Shown: piece by piece, positions 46,549 to 56,172 of the stretch | Numbering within the stretch: the first letter of the stretch is position 1 | Layout of the letters: every line of letters begins with the position of its first letter | Source of the DNA: Sphingobacteriales bacterium | Lineage (GTDB): Bacteria; Bacteroidota; Bacteroidia; Chitinophagales; LD1 | Length of the DNA stretch: 64,000 nt | NCBI GenBank assembly: GCA_018262795.1 | Contig: JADFDM010000003.1 | Coordinates: 266,523 to 330,522, forward strand | Direction: 5' to 3' | Position numbers and translations under genes: made by a program | Notes under the pieces: model-generated | What the model was told of the DNA's origin: nothing | Database searches by the model: none | Seen by the model: the letters and a program-made list of their open reading frames with translations, nothing else

Positions 46549-46600
46549 AAAATATACGCCTCTGTTTGCTGCCTGTATTTTTAGAGAAGATAGAAGGAGG

Positions 46601-47425
46601 TTAATACTGATAGAAATCTACTTTATCCTTCTTCAATATGCCCAGGCTGGACTTTTCGAGCACCGCATGTAACATCCCTACCGTATCGGGCAGGTTTACC
46701 TCCTTAAATTCAAAGGTGAGAGGATTGTAGGATTTGAGCTGGTAGTTCTGCTCATATACAATTTGCTTTTGCACGACTTGAAATCTATCTAATCCTTTCA
46801 ACGGAATAGTTTTGCTGTAACTCCCGAAAAAATCGAACACCAAAATTCCAATCTGAGGGTCATTTACATAAACTTGATTGTCGCGCTCAATAATAAAGTT
46901 AGGATTAGGCACCTGTTCCAACACTACATTCAGCGGCTGGCTCTGTCGGAAAATCTTTCCGCCTTCATCAATCTTTTTCAGCTTAAAATCGGTGTTGTCA
47001 TAAAACCATAAATGCCCGTCAATAGAAGAAGCTACAGCGGTAATGTTTTGATATCCGAGATTGAAAAAATTATAAGTATTGAGCGGAGATAGAAATTTAT
47101 CAAGCGTAATCACGGTGAGAAAATCGGGGAAGAAAGCGAGTATCTTCATGGGGTTGGTTACATCTATCATCCCAATTTTTCCGTAGCGAAACTCTTCATA
47201 CGGATATAGATAAGCCCCATCCGGCCCAAACTTTAGAATTTTGTTATCAGAAACTGTGTAGAAATTTCCAAAATTATCTACTGAAATAGAATGGGCATTT
47301 ACCGGGTATGAGTTTAGCAGCCGGAAAGAAGCAGCCCCTACAAACAGCGAGGCACCGAAGATGAAGATCCACAACAATAGCTGCCTTTGCAATTTGAAAT
47401 TTGATGGTTGCTGGTTAAACTGCAT
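46601..47425 (-). CDS. Membrane-anchored protein, probably beta-propeller-like
   Basis: A 274-residue protein with one N-terminal helix (LLLWIFIFGASLFVGAASF, about 16-34) and a periplasmic remainder rich in beta strands. Repeats such as SVDNFGNFYTVSDNKILKFGPDG and SSIDGHLWFYDNTDFKLKKID resemble NHL- or WD-like propeller blades. No catalytic motif is visible. It begins one base after the lpxH stop and so is probably cotranscribed. I do not know its function. Confidence 0.65.
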   Translation of the reverse strand: MQFNQQPSNFKLQRQLLLWIFIFGASLFVGAASFRLLNSYPVNAHSISVDNFGNFYTVSDNKILKFGPDGAYLYPYEEFRYGKIGMIDVTNPMKILAFFPDFLTVITLDKFLSPLNTYNFFNLGYQNITAVASSIDGHLWFYDNTDFKLKKIDEGGKIFRQSQPLNVVLEQVPNPNFIIERDNQVYVNDPQIGILVFDFFGSYSKTIPLKGLDRFQVVQKQIVYEQNYQLKSYNPLTFEFKEVNLPDTVGMLHAVLEKSSLGILKKDKVDFYQY

Positions 47426-47426
47426 G

Positions 47427-48188
47427 TCAGGCTTTTTGAAAATATTTCAACTCTAATTTTTCTCCATCAAAAACAGCATAGCTGTTGTAATCTAACCAAT
47501 CGCCTGTGTTGATGTAGCGGCTTTTGTCGTTCAAAGAAAAGTCAAGCGGCAAATGCCGATGGCCAAAAATGAAATAATCATAATGTTGCTGTTGCAGTTT
47601 TCGTTTGCAATACTGAATCAGCCATTCCTCCTCTTCGCCCCGAAATTTTTCGAGTTGGTGTGTTCCTTCATTGCTATACCGACTTCTGCGCGATAGAGAC
47701 ATGGCAAGTTTAGTGCCCAAATCAGGGTGTAGCCAGCGAAATGAAAACTGACACAGTGGATTAGCAAATACTTTTTTGATGAATTTATAGCCGTAATCTT
47801 TTGGCCCCAATCCATCACCATGACCAATAAAAAATTTCTTCCCTGCAAAATCTCGTTCCACCGGTTGTTTGTGCAGTTGAACGCCCAACTCTTTTTCTAA
47901 ATAGCCAAACATCCAAAGATCGTGGTTGCCGGTAAAAAGATGAATCGGAATACCGCTATCGGCAATCTCGGCCAACTTGCCCAATAAACGCACAAAGCCC
48001 TTTGGCACTACTGTTTTATACTCGTGCCAGAAATCAAAAGTATCGCCCACCAAAAAAATTTCGGAAGCATCTTGCCGCACTTCTTCTAACCATTGCACAA
48101 ATAATTTTTCGCGCTGTAAACTCGTAGTTTCATCGGGCGTACCCAAATGGAGGTCAGAAGCAAAATAGATTTTACCCGAAGAGGTCAT
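47427..48188 (-). CDS. lpxH: UDP-2,3-diacylglucosamine diphosphatase, LpxH-like
   Basis: A 253-residue calcineurin-like metallophosphatase. The metal-binding motifs occur in order: FASDLHLG (Asp, His) near residue 10, VGDTFDFW near 45, TGNHDLW near 85, a GHGD near 124 and FGHRHLP near 215. These fit LpxH, which hydrolyses UDP-2,3-diacylglucosamine to lipid X in lipid A synthesis at the inner face of the cytoplasmic membrane. It sits between the LUD gene and the propeller-like gene. General phosphodiesterase relatives cannot be excluded. Confidence 0.85.
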   Translation of the reverse strand: MTSSGKIYFASDLHLGTPDETTSLQREKLFVQWLEEVRQDASEIFLVGDTFDFWHEYKTVVPKGFVRLLGKLAEIADSGIPIHLFTGNHDLWMFGYLEKELGVQLHKQPVERDFAGKKFFIGHGDGLGPKDYGYKFIKKVFANPLCQFSFRWLHPDLGTKLAMSLSRRSRYSNEGTHQLEKFRGEEEEWLIQYCKRKLQQQHYDYFIFGHRHLPLDFSLNDKSRYINTGDWLDYNSYAVFDGEKLELKYFQKA

Positions 48189-48220
48189 CGGGTTAAAAAT
48201 AGTGTTATTGAACTAACAAA

Positions 48221-49060
48221 TCAGGGTCTCTGGCTGGGTGGAATAAACTCGTCAATGAGTATCACATACAGGTCTTCTGTTCCTTCGGCATTTAGAATAA
48301 GGCGCTGCTTATCGTAAAAGTGACCGCTGTTGCATGTATTCAATTTAATAAAGGAAGGTAACTCCCCTTTATGTTTCTTATAGAATTTATCCAATCCATC
48401 GGCTTCGCTACCCACTAAGCAACTGACATCGGCCAGCAGCACCTGAGTTTTAGGGAAACAAGGCAACCTTCTTCTCGAAGCTTGTTTAGGGTTGAGGATA
48501 ACAATACCCTCATCCGCTATCAGACTTTCGCAAAGTGAAATGGCAGCATCGGAGTTTTCAATAGTAAAACCTACTGCACCTTTCTGAAAATTGCTGGCGG
48601 CAAAGGCATCCTTAATTTCATTTTCCCAAGTAAACACGTGCTCCCAACCGTGATCTGCTTTCAGCATCTGCAGGGTTTCCACTGCCTCTTTCATGCTTTC
48701 GCAGAAAAGAAACTTGCCACCGGCTTCAATAAATTTAGTGGCAAAGCGGATGTCTAAATCCATTTCGACAGGTGCAGCCGCCACAGTTGGTTTAATGGTG
48801 GATGCCTCCACTGTTCTGGTGGCAATAGGTTTTTCTGTAATTCTTTCTTCGGTGTTGTACAGTGTTTCCGGCCGCTCGCTCATCGCATTGGCAATCCTGT
48901 CCTTTAGCTCGTTGCTCGATGATTTTGTTTCCGGCTCCAATACCTCTACCAGTACCTCTCCGCTCTGGCTCACCGCCACTTGCTCTGTTTGTTCTTCTAC
49001 TTTGCCGGTTTCGAGTAGGCTCTTAATGCGTTTGAAGAATTCTCCGTCATCAGAAAACAT
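48221..49060 (-). CDS. LUD domain protein
   Basis: A 279-residue soluble protein. The first 100 residues are charged and low in complexity, apparently disordered. Residues about 110-275 form a LUD (LutB/LutC-like) domain: DIRFATKFIEAGGKFLFCES, GIVILNPKQASRRRLPCFPK and the GSEADGLDKFYKKH stretch. LUD proteins act in lactate utilisation, but the version next to ftsH in Bacteroidota has no known role. It lies 75 bases behind ftsH. Confidence 0.82.
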   Translation of the reverse strand: MFSDDGEFFKRIKSLLETGKVEEQTEQVAVSQSGEVLVEVLEPETKSSSNELKDRIANAMSERPETLYNTEERITEKPIATRTVEASTIKPTVAAAPVEMDLDIRFATKFIEAGGKFLFCESMKEAVETLQMLKADHGWEHVFTWENEIKDAFAASNFQKGAVGFTIENSDAAISLCESLIADEGIVILNPKQASRRRLPCFPKTQVLLADVSCLVGSEADGLDKFYKKHKGELPSFIKLNTCNSGHFYDKQRLILNAEGTEDLYVILIDEFIPPSQRP

Positions 49061-49135
49061 AGTGGTAAGGTTTAGTTATTGAATGCTGATATCGGGATTC
49101 AAAAGTAAACTACCGCTAACGCATAGCGAATATTA

Positions 49136-51190
49136 TTAACTCCTATTCTCAACAGAACTATCCTGAGCGTCTGTGTTTGTGGACACGGTGTATTGTCCAT
49201 CCACATTTGGTGTATTATTATCTGTAGAGCTTGATTCCTGCTTATCAAAAGGACGGGGACCAATCAATTTTTCCAAATCATCTTTGAACAGCACTTCTTT
49301 CTCGAGCAGCAATTTGGCCAGTGCATTGAGTTCTTTGCGCTTATCTTTCAGCAACTGTTGTGCGCGCTTGTACTGTATATCAATAATAGCGCGCGACTCC
49401 ATATCTATCAGCTTAGCGGTTTCTTCGCTGAAAGGTTTGCTGAAGGCATTCTGATTCTGCATGTCGTAGAAAGAAACGTTCCCCACTTTTTCGCTCATTC
49501 CAAAAACAGAAACCATTGCATAGGCCATTTTGGTCACATGGTCTAAATCGTTTTGTGCGCCAGTTGAAATTTTATCAAACACTACTTTCTCTGCTGCTCG
49601 CCCTCCCAGTGTCATACACATTCTATCTAACATTTCTTCTTCGCGTTCAATGTATTTTTCTTTCGGAAGATATTGTGCATATCCGAGTGCTGCCACCCCG
49701 CGAGGGATAATAGAAACCTTTAAAAGTGGGTGAGCATTTTCTAAAAACCATCCGCACACGGCATGTCCGGCTTCATGGTAGGCAATAATTTCTTTCTCCT
49801 CCGGTAAAATCAACTTGTTCTTTTTCTCAAGGCCACCAATAGCGCGGTCAATCGCATCGTTGAAATCCTGTATGTCCACATCCGGCTTATCCTGCCGGGC
49901 AGCGATTAGAGCCGCTTCGTTGCAGATGTTGGCAATGTCTGCTCCTACAAAACCGGGCGTTAAGGAGGCTAATTTATGTACATCCACTTCCTTGCTCAGT
50001 TTGATGGTTTTTAAGTGCACTTTAAAAATTTGCTCGCGGCCACTCAAGTCGGGCTTGTCAATAGAAATTTGTCGGTCAAATCTGCCGGGGCGCAGCAAGG
50101 CAGAATCTAATACATCGGGACGGTTGGTAGCCGCCAGAATAATGACTCCTTTCTCTGAACTAAATCCATCCATCTCTACCAATAATTGATTCAGCGTGTT
50201 TTCACGCTCGTCATTTCCTTGAATCAATTGCTTTCCACGAGCGCGGCCTATGGCATCAATTTCATCAATAAAAATAATGCAGGGAGCTTTTTCACGCGCC
50301 TGACGGAAAAGGTCGCGAACCCGAGAAGCGCCTACTCCCACAAACATCTCTACGAAATCAGAACCCGAAATACTGAAAAAAGGAACTTGCGCTTCTCCGG
50401 CCATCGCTTTTGCAATGAGGGTTTTTCCGGTTCCCGGAGGGCCAATCAGCAGAGCGCCTTTGGGAATTTTACCTCCCAGCGCTGTATATTTTTTAGGGGT
50501 TTTGAGGAAGGAAACAATTTCCATTATTTCCACTTTTGCTTCATCTAATCCGGCTACATCTTCAAAGGTGATGTTGATTTTTTCATCCTTATCAAATAGA
50601 ATCGCTTTTGACTTTCCGATATTGAAGATGTTGCCCCCCGGCCCACCAATACCTCCGCCACCTGCTCTGCGCAGCATAAAAATCCAAAATCCGATGAGCA
50701 GTAATATAGGAAGCAAATACGGTACAACATCACGCCACCAGTCCTGACGAGCTTCGTATTTTACATTGACAGGGGTCAGTTGTGGTTTGTCTTTATAAAA
50801 ATCAGTGATGAATTTATCGAAGGCATCATTAGAGGCCACCGTGAAGGAGTAGTGAGGCCCTTTGTTGATAGTGCCAAAACGGGAACGCGCTACTTCCTTG
50901 TATTTTGCTTTCGTTAAAGCGGTATCGGTGAGATAGACCTCAGCTTGTTTCTGGTTTACAATAGCAATTTGTTCTACATCATTATCTGCCAGCATTTCCT
51001 TCAAATCAGTAATGCTGCTATCTTTCGTGTTTTCACCGAAGAAAGACATGTTGAATGAGATAAGAATAAAAGCGAAAATGATGGCATACACCCAGAAGTA
51101 ATTAAACTTAGGACCCTCCTCTAAAATCTTTCGACCTCGCTTATCGTTATTTTGCTTGTTTTTGGTGTTTTTGCTTTCCTTATTTTCCAT
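49136..51190 (-). CDS. ftsH: ATP-dependent zinc metalloprotease FtsH
   Basis: A 684-residue inner-membrane AAA+ protease. Two transmembrane helices (about residues 30-50 and 155-173) flank a periplasmic domain. A glycine-rich stretch precedes the AAA domain with Walker A GPPGTGKT near residue 250, Walker [12 protein letters not shown], and the SRH with RPGRFDRQI. The zinc motif HEAGH is near residue 470. It degrades misfolded membrane proteins and some soluble regulators. The C-terminal 45 residues are polar and low in complexity. The gene lies 97 bases behind rsfS. Confidence 0.97.
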   Translation of the reverse strand: MENKESKNTKNKQNNDKRGRKILEEGPKFNYFWVYAIIFAFILISFNMSFFGENTKDSSITDLKEMLADNDVEQIAIVNQKQAEVYLTDTALTKAKYKEVARSRFGTINKGPHYSFTVASNDAFDKFITDFYKDKPQLTPVNVKYEARQDWWRDVVPYLLPILLLIGFWIFMLRRAGGGGIGGPGGNIFNIGKSKAILFDKDEKINITFEDVAGLDEAKVEIMEIVSFLKTPKKYTALGGKIPKGALLIGPPGTGKTLIAKAMAGEAQVPFFSISGSDFVEMFVGVGASRVRDLFRQAREKAPCIIFIDEIDAIGRARGKQLIQGNDERENTLNQLLVEMDGFSSEKGVIILAATNRPDVLDSALLRPGRFDRQISIDKPDLSGREQIFKVHLKTIKLSKEVDVHKLASLTPGFVGADIANICNEAALIAARQDKPDVDIQDFNDAIDRAIGGLEKKNKLILPEEKEIIAYHEAGHAVCGWFLENAHPLLKVSIIPRGVAALGYAQYLPKEKYIEREEEMLDRMCMTLGGRAAEKVVFDKISTGAQNDLDHVTKMAYAMVSVFGMSEKVGNVSFYDMQNQNAFSKPFSEETAKLIDMESRAIIDIQYKRAQQLLKDKRKELNALAKLLLEKEVLFKDDLEKLIGPRPFDKQESSSTDNNTPNVDGQYTVSTNTDAQDSSVENRS

Positions 51191-51287
51191 AATGACTTCC
51201 GATTATTCAAACGTCTGAAACAAGACGTTCCTTCTTTTGGTTTATTGTAATTGCTCTTTTCTACTTAATTAATGAATAACACTTGAT

Positions 51288-51665
51288 TTATTTGACGGCT
51301 ACACCTTCGCGGTAGCGGATAATTTTTGCATCACTCCAAAGTTCCTCTAATTCATAAAACTCTCTTTTCTCCTTATAAAATACATGAACAGTCACATCTA
51401 CAAAATCTATGATCATCCACTCTGCCCCTTTGCCGCCTTCTGTTTTATAAGGCTTGAAACCATTTGCTTCCGTTTCGGCCAAAATATTATCGTATAGCGC
51501 TCTTACATGAGTGCTTGAATCACCATGAGTAATGACGAAATAATCAGAGGGAGTATCTTTTATTTTGCGCAGATCAAGGCTTACCACCTCATTCCCCTTC
51601 TTGTTCAAAATTGCATTTATCACTACCTTGAGTAACGCATCAGTTGCAGACTTTCTTTTCGCCAA
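51288..51665 (-). CDS. rsfS: Ribosome silencing factor RsfS
   Basis: A 125-residue cytosolic protein of the RsfS/Iojap family, with the VSLDLRKIKDTPSDYFVITHGDSSTHVRAL segment and GAEWMIIDFVDVTVHVF. It binds ribosomal protein L14 and blocks subunit joining when nutrients are low. The start codon appears to be TTG at 51665 (reading Met-Ala-Lys-Arg-Lys). It is first in the run rsfS-ftsH-LUD-lpxH-propeller-prfA and divergent from birA. Confidence 0.9.
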   Translation of the reverse strand: MAKRKSATDALLKVVINAILNKKGNEVVSLDLRKIKDTPSDYFVITHGDSSTHVRALYDNILAETEANGFKPYKTEGGKGAEWMIIDFVDVTVHVFYKEKREFYELEELWSDAKIIRYREGVAVK

Positions 51666-51708
51666 ATGTTATTGTGATTTTGTTGATAAATAGGCGCTCT
51701 AAACAAAC

Positions 51709-51716
51709 CAAAAGTA
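51709..51716 (-). promoter_or_regulatory. Bacteroidota -7 element for rsfS-ftsH
   Basis: Minus-strand TACTTTTG matches TAnnTTTG exactly and ends 43 bases before the rsfS start at 51665. No clear -33 TTG is seen at the expected distance. Confidence 0.45.
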
Positions 51717-51754
51717 ATTAGTTTTCATAAATCAGAAATATAAGCTCCGTACTT

Positions 51755-52510
51755 ATGAATACCACCCTCTTTACCGGTCATTTTTTGGTTGAATTAGATA
51801 CTGTTGATTCTACAAACAATTACCTGAAGGGAATGTTGGCAAAAGGCAAGCCAAGCGAAGGAACTGTCATAATGGCGAATAGTCAGGTTTCCGGTCGCGG
51901 GCAGGTAGGGAATAGCTGGTTGACTGAGCCGGGACAAAATCTTACCGTCAGCTATTTATTCTATCCCGGATTTCTGGAAGCAGGCAAGCAGTTTTATCTG
52001 AACATGGCGGTGAGCTTAGCAGTGAAGGATTGCTGTGAAGCTTTGTTGAAAGATGAAGTGAAAATTAAATGGCCCAACGATATTTATTACGGGGATACAA
52101 AAATCGGGGGAATTCTGATTGAGAATACTATCAGTGGAAACCTGCTAAACTCTTCGATAGTGGGGATTGGGTTAAACGTGAACCAAACAGAGTTTGATAC
52201 TTCTTTGCCCCATCCAAGCTCTTTGAAAATGATTGCCGGAAAAGATTTTGACCGGAAGGAAGTATTGGCCACTCTCAATATCTATATAGAAAAATACTAC
52301 CTGCAACTGCGGCAACAGCATTTTAATTTTTTAGATAAAGGTTACACGGTGGCGCTGTACCGCTATCAGCAAACACACGAATTCAGAAGAGCCAATCAAC
52401 TCATACGAGGCGAAATAAACGGAGTGACCAAAGAGGGCAAATTGATACTCCATTGCAACGGCAAGGAACAACGGTACAATTTTAAAGAGATAGAATATGT
52501 GATCCCCTAA
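51755..52510 (+). CDS. birA: Biotin--[acetyl-CoA-carboxylase] ligase
   Basis: A 251-residue enzyme that activates biotin with ATP and attaches it to the carboxyl carrier protein. It has the family motifs SGRGQVGNSWLTEPGQNL near residue 45 (biotinoyl-AMP loop), KIKWPNDIYYGDTKIGGILIEN near 108, and GIGLNVNQ near 139. There is no N-terminal DNA-binding domain, so it is a class I ligase and not a repressor. It is divergent from rsfS with 89 bases between, and its stop lies 2 bases from the end of the next, convergent gene. Confidence 0.93.
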   Translation: MNTTLFTGHFLVELDTVDSTNNYLKGMLAKGKPSEGTVIMANSQVSGRGQVGNSWLTEPGQNLTVSYLFYPGFLEAGKQFYLNMAVSLAVKDCCEALLKDEVKIKWPNDIYYGDTKIGGILIENTISGNLLNSSIVGIGLNVNQTEFDTSLPHPSSLKMIAGKDFDRKEVLATLNIYIEKYYLQLRQQHFNFLDKGYTVALYRYQQTHEFRRANQLIRGEINGVTKEGKLILHCNGKEQRYNFKEIEYVIP

Positions 52511-52512
52511 AG

Positions 52513-53580
52513 TTACTTCAGCCGTATTTTCATTCTCACCGGTTGATGGTCGCTGAAATCGAAACCCAGATTTTTTCCGCGAATTTCTTCCACCTCAATA
52601 TTGGGAGAGGTGAAGTAATAGTCAAGAATAGTGGTGAAAGTAGTGTTGGAGTCAAAGGGGTATTTGTTTTTGCGATTGGTAGCCGTAGTGGAATCATAAT
52701 AATAGTTCCATCCCGAAATATAGTTGGGATCATTGTTCCTTAAATACAAGGAGTCGTCTTCTTTCACCTTCTCCCAAGTGTGCACATTAAAGGCAGGTGG
52801 GGCAATGTTCCAGTCGCCTCCCAGCACTACATAATTTCCTTTGGCATATTCTCCCTCCAGAATTTTTTTGGCTAAAGCCATCTGTTCTTTCTTTACACTG
52901 CCATCGTCATAGGCTTCGAAGTGCGTATTGATCACAATCAAATCTTTTCCGTTGGCTAATTTGTACCGCTGTTCCAGCAGGCAACGCTCCAAGTAAAACA
53001 GCTTTCGCGGAAAATCTTTTATCCCCGGCAATGCAATGCGCTTACTTTCTACCGGTGTATATTTTGAAAGGGTTTGCAAGCCGCTTAGAATTTTACCCAT
53101 GGGGTCTGTAAACGGAAAGGGCAGATAGGTCACCTTATAATTAGTGACAAAGGTGTAGTTGTGATCGCTCAAAACTTCGGCAAACTGTGCCGCTTCGTCT
53201 ATATGATAACTGCGCTTGCTGTCGCGATCTACTTCCTGCAACAGCACAAAATCTACATCTTTATTCTCGTCTAAAATTTTCTTGATACCGACCATATTTT
53301 TCAACACATGCTCTTTTGGAGGAGTCACCATTTTCCCTCCATCGTAAAAAAAGTCCACCTCCTTTCCGAGACCCGCATACCCCAAATTCCAAATCATAAA
53401 GGTGAAACTTGAATCATTGAGCACAGCCGCAGTTGACACGCCTGACTTTGCCGCAATGGTTTCTGCCGTCTCTATGGGAGCCGGTCGAAATTTTGTAATG
53501 GCTCCGAGGAGTAGCATGCCGCCTATATAAAGAATAGCTGCCAGTACGGCCAGCCCAATAAGGAGTAAAACCTGTTTCAT
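52513..53580 (-). CDS. Membrane-anchored endonuclease/exonuclease/phosphatase family protein
   Basis: A 355-residue protein with one N-terminal hydrophobic helix (about 5-27). The catalytic domain (about 60-355) has the EEP motifs: IWNLGYAGLGKEVD near the start, LLQEVDRD, INTHFEAY, GGDWNIAP near residue 258 and SDHQPV at the end. These residues form the two-metal phosphoesterase site shared by DNases, sphingomyelinases and inositol phosphatases. The orientation suggests a periplasmic enzyme acting on a phosphodiester such as a lipid or nucleic acid. The substrate is unknown. Confidence 0.83.
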   Translation of the reverse strand: MKQVLLLIGLAVLAAILYIGGMLLLGAITKFRPAPIETAETIAAKSGVSTAAVLNDSSFTFMIWNLGYAGLGKEVDFFYDGGKMVTPPKEHVLKNMVGIKKILDENKDVDFVLLQEVDRDSKRSYHIDEAAQFAEVLSDHNYTFVTNYKVTYLPFPFTDPMGKILSGLQTLSKYTPVESKRIALPGIKDFPRKLFYLERCLLEQRYKLANGKDLIVINTHFEAYDDGSVKKEQMALAKKILEGEYAKGNYVVLGGDWNIAPPAFNVHTWEKVKEDDSLYLRNNDPNYISGWNYYYDSTTATNRKNKYPFDSNTTFTTILDYYFTSPNIEVEEIRGKNLGFDFSDHQPVRMKIRLK

Positions 53581-53673
53581 GCTGTTGGATTGAATTCCGA
53601 ATTTACATTTTAGAACGATGTTACAGGAAAATTTATAGTTTCGATTCGCTACAATTAACTATAATCTGAAACC

Positions 53674-54504
53674 ATGAATCATTTTGAATGGAGTTGGACC
53701 CAAGAAGGTTTAAAAATATTTGCACAAGGATGGAACCCGCCACAAACAAAAGGAGTGGTATGTATTATTCACGGATTTAATGAGCATAGCACCCGCTATT
53801 TGCAAGCAGCCGAACGATTAGGACAGGCAGGTTATGCCGTGCTTACTTTTGATTTGTTTGGCCATGGAAAAACGGAGGGCAAGCGAGGACACGCGCCTTC
53901 GTATGAGGCTTTGTTGGATTCCGTAAAGATGATATTAAACGAAGCGGAAACACGGTTTCCCGGAGTAAAGAAATTCCTGTGGGGGCACAGCATGGGAGGG
54001 GGCATCGTGTTGAATTATCTGCTAAAACGCAATCCGAATATATCAGGAGCTATTGCCACCGGCCCTTTATTGCGATTAGGTTTTGAACCTCCTGCGTTTA
54101 AAGTATTACTTGCTAAAATAATGGTTCATATCTACCCGGCTTTTACTGAGTCGGCAGCGCTTGATTCCAATGCTATATCGCGCGATTCAGAGCAGGTGCG
54201 AAAATATAATGCCGACCCTTATAATCACGGCAAAATTACTGCTGGAACCTTTCTCGGTATGTTTGAAGCCGGCAAGTGGGCGATTGGCCATGCGGGCAAT
54301 CTGAAAGTTCCTTTGCTACTGATGCACGGCACAGCCGACAAATTGACTTCACCGAAAGGCACCAAAGAATTTGCCGAGAACGCCCCTAAAAATTTGGTGA
54401 CGCTGAAACTGTGGGAAGGCTTTTATCATGAACTGCACAATGAGCCGGAACCAGATAGAAGTGAAGTGCTGGCTTACATGACCGACTGGATGAACGCTCA
54501 CTGA
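53674..54504 (+). CDS. Alpha/beta hydrolase, monoacylglycerol lipase-like
   Basis: A 276-residue soluble alpha/beta hydrolase. The oxyanion-side motif is IIHGFNEHSTRY near residue 31, the nucleophile elbow GHSMGGG centres on Ser106, the acid lies in LMHGTADKLTSP, and the final His in the FYHELHNEP motif. FDLFGHGKTEGKRGH near residue 60 is typical of the serine aminopeptidase S33/monoacylglycerol lipase group. It probably hydrolyses monoglycerides or lysophospholipids. It is followed after 20 bases by the YdcF-like gene. Confidence 0.88.
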   Translation: MNHFEWSWTQEGLKIFAQGWNPPQTKGVVCIIHGFNEHSTRYLQAAERLGQAGYAVLTFDLFGHGKTEGKRGHAPSYEALLDSVKMILNEAETRFPGVKKFLWGHSMGGGIVLNYLLKRNPNISGAIATGPLLRLGFEPPAFKVLLAKIMVHIYPAFTESAALDSNAISRDSEQVRKYNADPYNHGKITAGTFLGMFEAGKWAIGHAGNLKVPLLLMHGTADKLTSPKGTKEFAENAPKNLVTLKLWEGFYHELHNEPEPDRSEVLAYMTDWMNAH

Positions 54505-54524
54505 TTCTTTTGTAGCTGTTGCCC

Positions 54525-55136
54525 ATGAAAAAATGGAGTCTTGTTGGGTTGCTTTTGCTCCTGCTTGCGGGCGGGGGGTATCTATTCCGTCAGCCGTTGC
54601 TTCGCTCCTTTGCTACTTTTCTTATTTGCGAAGATCCACTTCAAAAAGCAGATGCGCTCTTTGTGCTTTCAGGTGGCGGATATGACCGTGGCAACGAGGC
54701 GGCTAAAGTGTTTGAAGAAGGCTATGCTCCTAAAATTATTTGCACCGGTGGCAATGAGGTAGTAGAATTTAAAGTGTTTAATATAGACACTTTAGAAAGT
54801 GACTTAACCGTGGCCAACCTGAAGCGACAACAGGTTCCCGACTCGGTGATTGTAGAGATACGCGAAGGCACCAGCACGAAGGAAGAGGCCAGTATCATCC
54901 TGAATTATTGCAAAAGCCATCAACTGCAAACAGTGATCGTTCTTTCTTCTAAGTTGCATACCCATCGCATCAACGAAGTTTTTCGGAAACCACTCAAAGA
55001 GGTAGGAGTGCAGTTGATTGTACACGGAGCACCCAACTCCCGATTTGATGAAATGCTTTGGTGGCAAAGCGAAGATGGCCTCATAGCCATTAACAACGAA
55101 TGGCTAAAGACCTTTTACTACTGGTGGAAATATTGA
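54525..55136 (+). CDS. YdcF/SanA-like DUF218 protein
   Basis: A 203-residue protein with an N-terminal hydrophobic helix (about 4-22), anchored with the domain outside. The DUF218 domain shows ADALFVLSGGGYDRGNEAAKVFEEGYAPKI, the TKEEASIIL stretch near residue 120 and IVLSSKLHTHRINEVF. The family includes SanA and ElyC, which affect envelope integrity and vancomycin sensitivity in E. coli. ATG 54525 is taken as the start. It is cotranscribed with the hydrolase. Confidence 0.83.
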   Translation: MKKWSLVGLLLLLLAGGGYLFRQPLLRSFATFLICEDPLQKADALFVLSGGGYDRGNEAAKVFEEGYAPKIICTGGNEVVEFKVFNIDTLESDLTVANLKRQQVPDSVIVEIREGTSTKEEASIILNYCKSHQLQTVIVLSSKLHTHRINEVFRKPLKEVGVQLIVHGAPNSRFDEMLWWQSEDGLIAINNEWLKTFYYWWKY

Positions 55137-55198
55137 GCGGAGATTGTGTGAGGGGTTTACACTTGCCAATGCCTTAGTTAATATGCTCCCAAAAATTT

Positions 55199-55282
55199 AT
55201 GTCCATTGAAGCACAACTAAATTTTAAATCTGCACACTATCTGCTCAGCGATTTACAGGCAGAAGAACTGATAATCGGCTAA
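55199..55282 (+). CDS. Possible 27-residue small ORF
   Basis: An ATG-started frame encodes 27 residues (MSIEAQLNFKSAHYLLSDL and on) with an amphipathic helical look. It lies alone in the 175-base gap between the convergent YdcF-like gene and the unknown membrane protein gene. It has no Shine-Dalgarno-like or -7 sequence that I trust. It might be the truncated start of a lost gene or chance. Confidence 0.2.
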   Translation: MSIEAQLNFKSAHYLLSDLQAEELIIG

Positions 55283-55311
55283 TAGCAACCAACTACAGCA
55301 GACCGCATTCA

Positions 55312-55938
55312 TCAAGCTACTCTGAGGTTGTTATTATCTATTGGAATAACTGTTTTCTGTGCCTTTTCGGCATTCAACGTTTGCGTTTCTTCCAGCGAAT
55401 TGAATTTAATTTTTGCCTCCGCCATTTTAGAATTAAAATCTAAAGCAGCACTGCTCTTTTTGGCAATCTGGAACACGCTGTCTAATCCCGTCCAGGTCAT
55501 AAACCATCCCACCGGCTCTAACATTAAGTTGAGACCGTGAGTATAGGCTGTGGAGATGTGTAAAGTGGTCACGTAAAACAAAGAGATAATCAGAGTAAAA
55601 CCGGTTCCCAGCAACATATAACCTTGTTTTAAAGCTAATCTCTGTTCCGCCTTTAATGCGTCCGCAATATTTTGGAAGTAATGATTCAGATTGTTAATGA
55701 TAATTGCTTCCGACTCTTCGCTGCGTTCTCCATCCAACACGTTAAACTTGAGCACGATATGATCCGATGATTTTTCACCGGCCATTTTTCGAACCTCTCT
55801 TAAAAAATCATCGGACAGTGCCCGATCTGAAAAAGGACGAGAATCAAATTCTGAAAACACATCATCATATCGGTCAATCCAAATACATATCTCGGGGTCT
55901 TCTAAAAACTTACGTGCTTCTTCTGTTTCTTGAATCAT
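55312..55938 (-). CDS. Unknown protein with two central membrane helices
   Basis: A 208-residue protein. A charged N-terminal region (1-104) contains LKFNVLDGERSEESEAIIINNLNHYF. Two hydrophobic segments follow (about 106-128 and 137-157), the second within LEPVGWFMTWTGLDSVFQIAKK, and then a soluble helical tail of 50 residues. The EP-GWFM-W-GLD-x-x-F pattern is one I have seen in widespread conserved hypothetical proteins with two membrane helices, but I cannot attach a function. It is single, flanked by gaps of about 175 and 235 bases. Confidence 0.65.
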   Translation of the reverse strand: MIQETEEARKFLEDPEICIWIDRYDDVFSEFDSRPFSDRALSDDFLREVRKMAGEKSSDHIVLKFNVLDGERSEESEAIIINNLNHYFQNIADALKAEQRLALKQGYMLLGTGFTLIISLFYVTTLHISTAYTHGLNLMLEPVGWFMTWTGLDSVFQIAKKSSAALDFNSKMAEAKIKFNSLEETQTLNAEKAQKTVIPIDNNNLRVA

Positions 55939-56172
55939 CTTCTCGGTTTTAATCCATTAAAAAACATTGGGTTCCACTCCAATCCATCTTTTCTTACGGC
56001 ATTTTGCCGGATAGGTTACTCTATCGCACAATTTCTTTTCTTGTCCGTATAAAGTGGTAGCCTGTATAATTTCTAAAAGTGGGCAGTGGATAGTACAGTT
56101 ACCGCCCTACCTGCGCAGAGAATTATTATAGCATTGTTGCGGCAAACCGAGGCGGATAATATATTTCGGATT

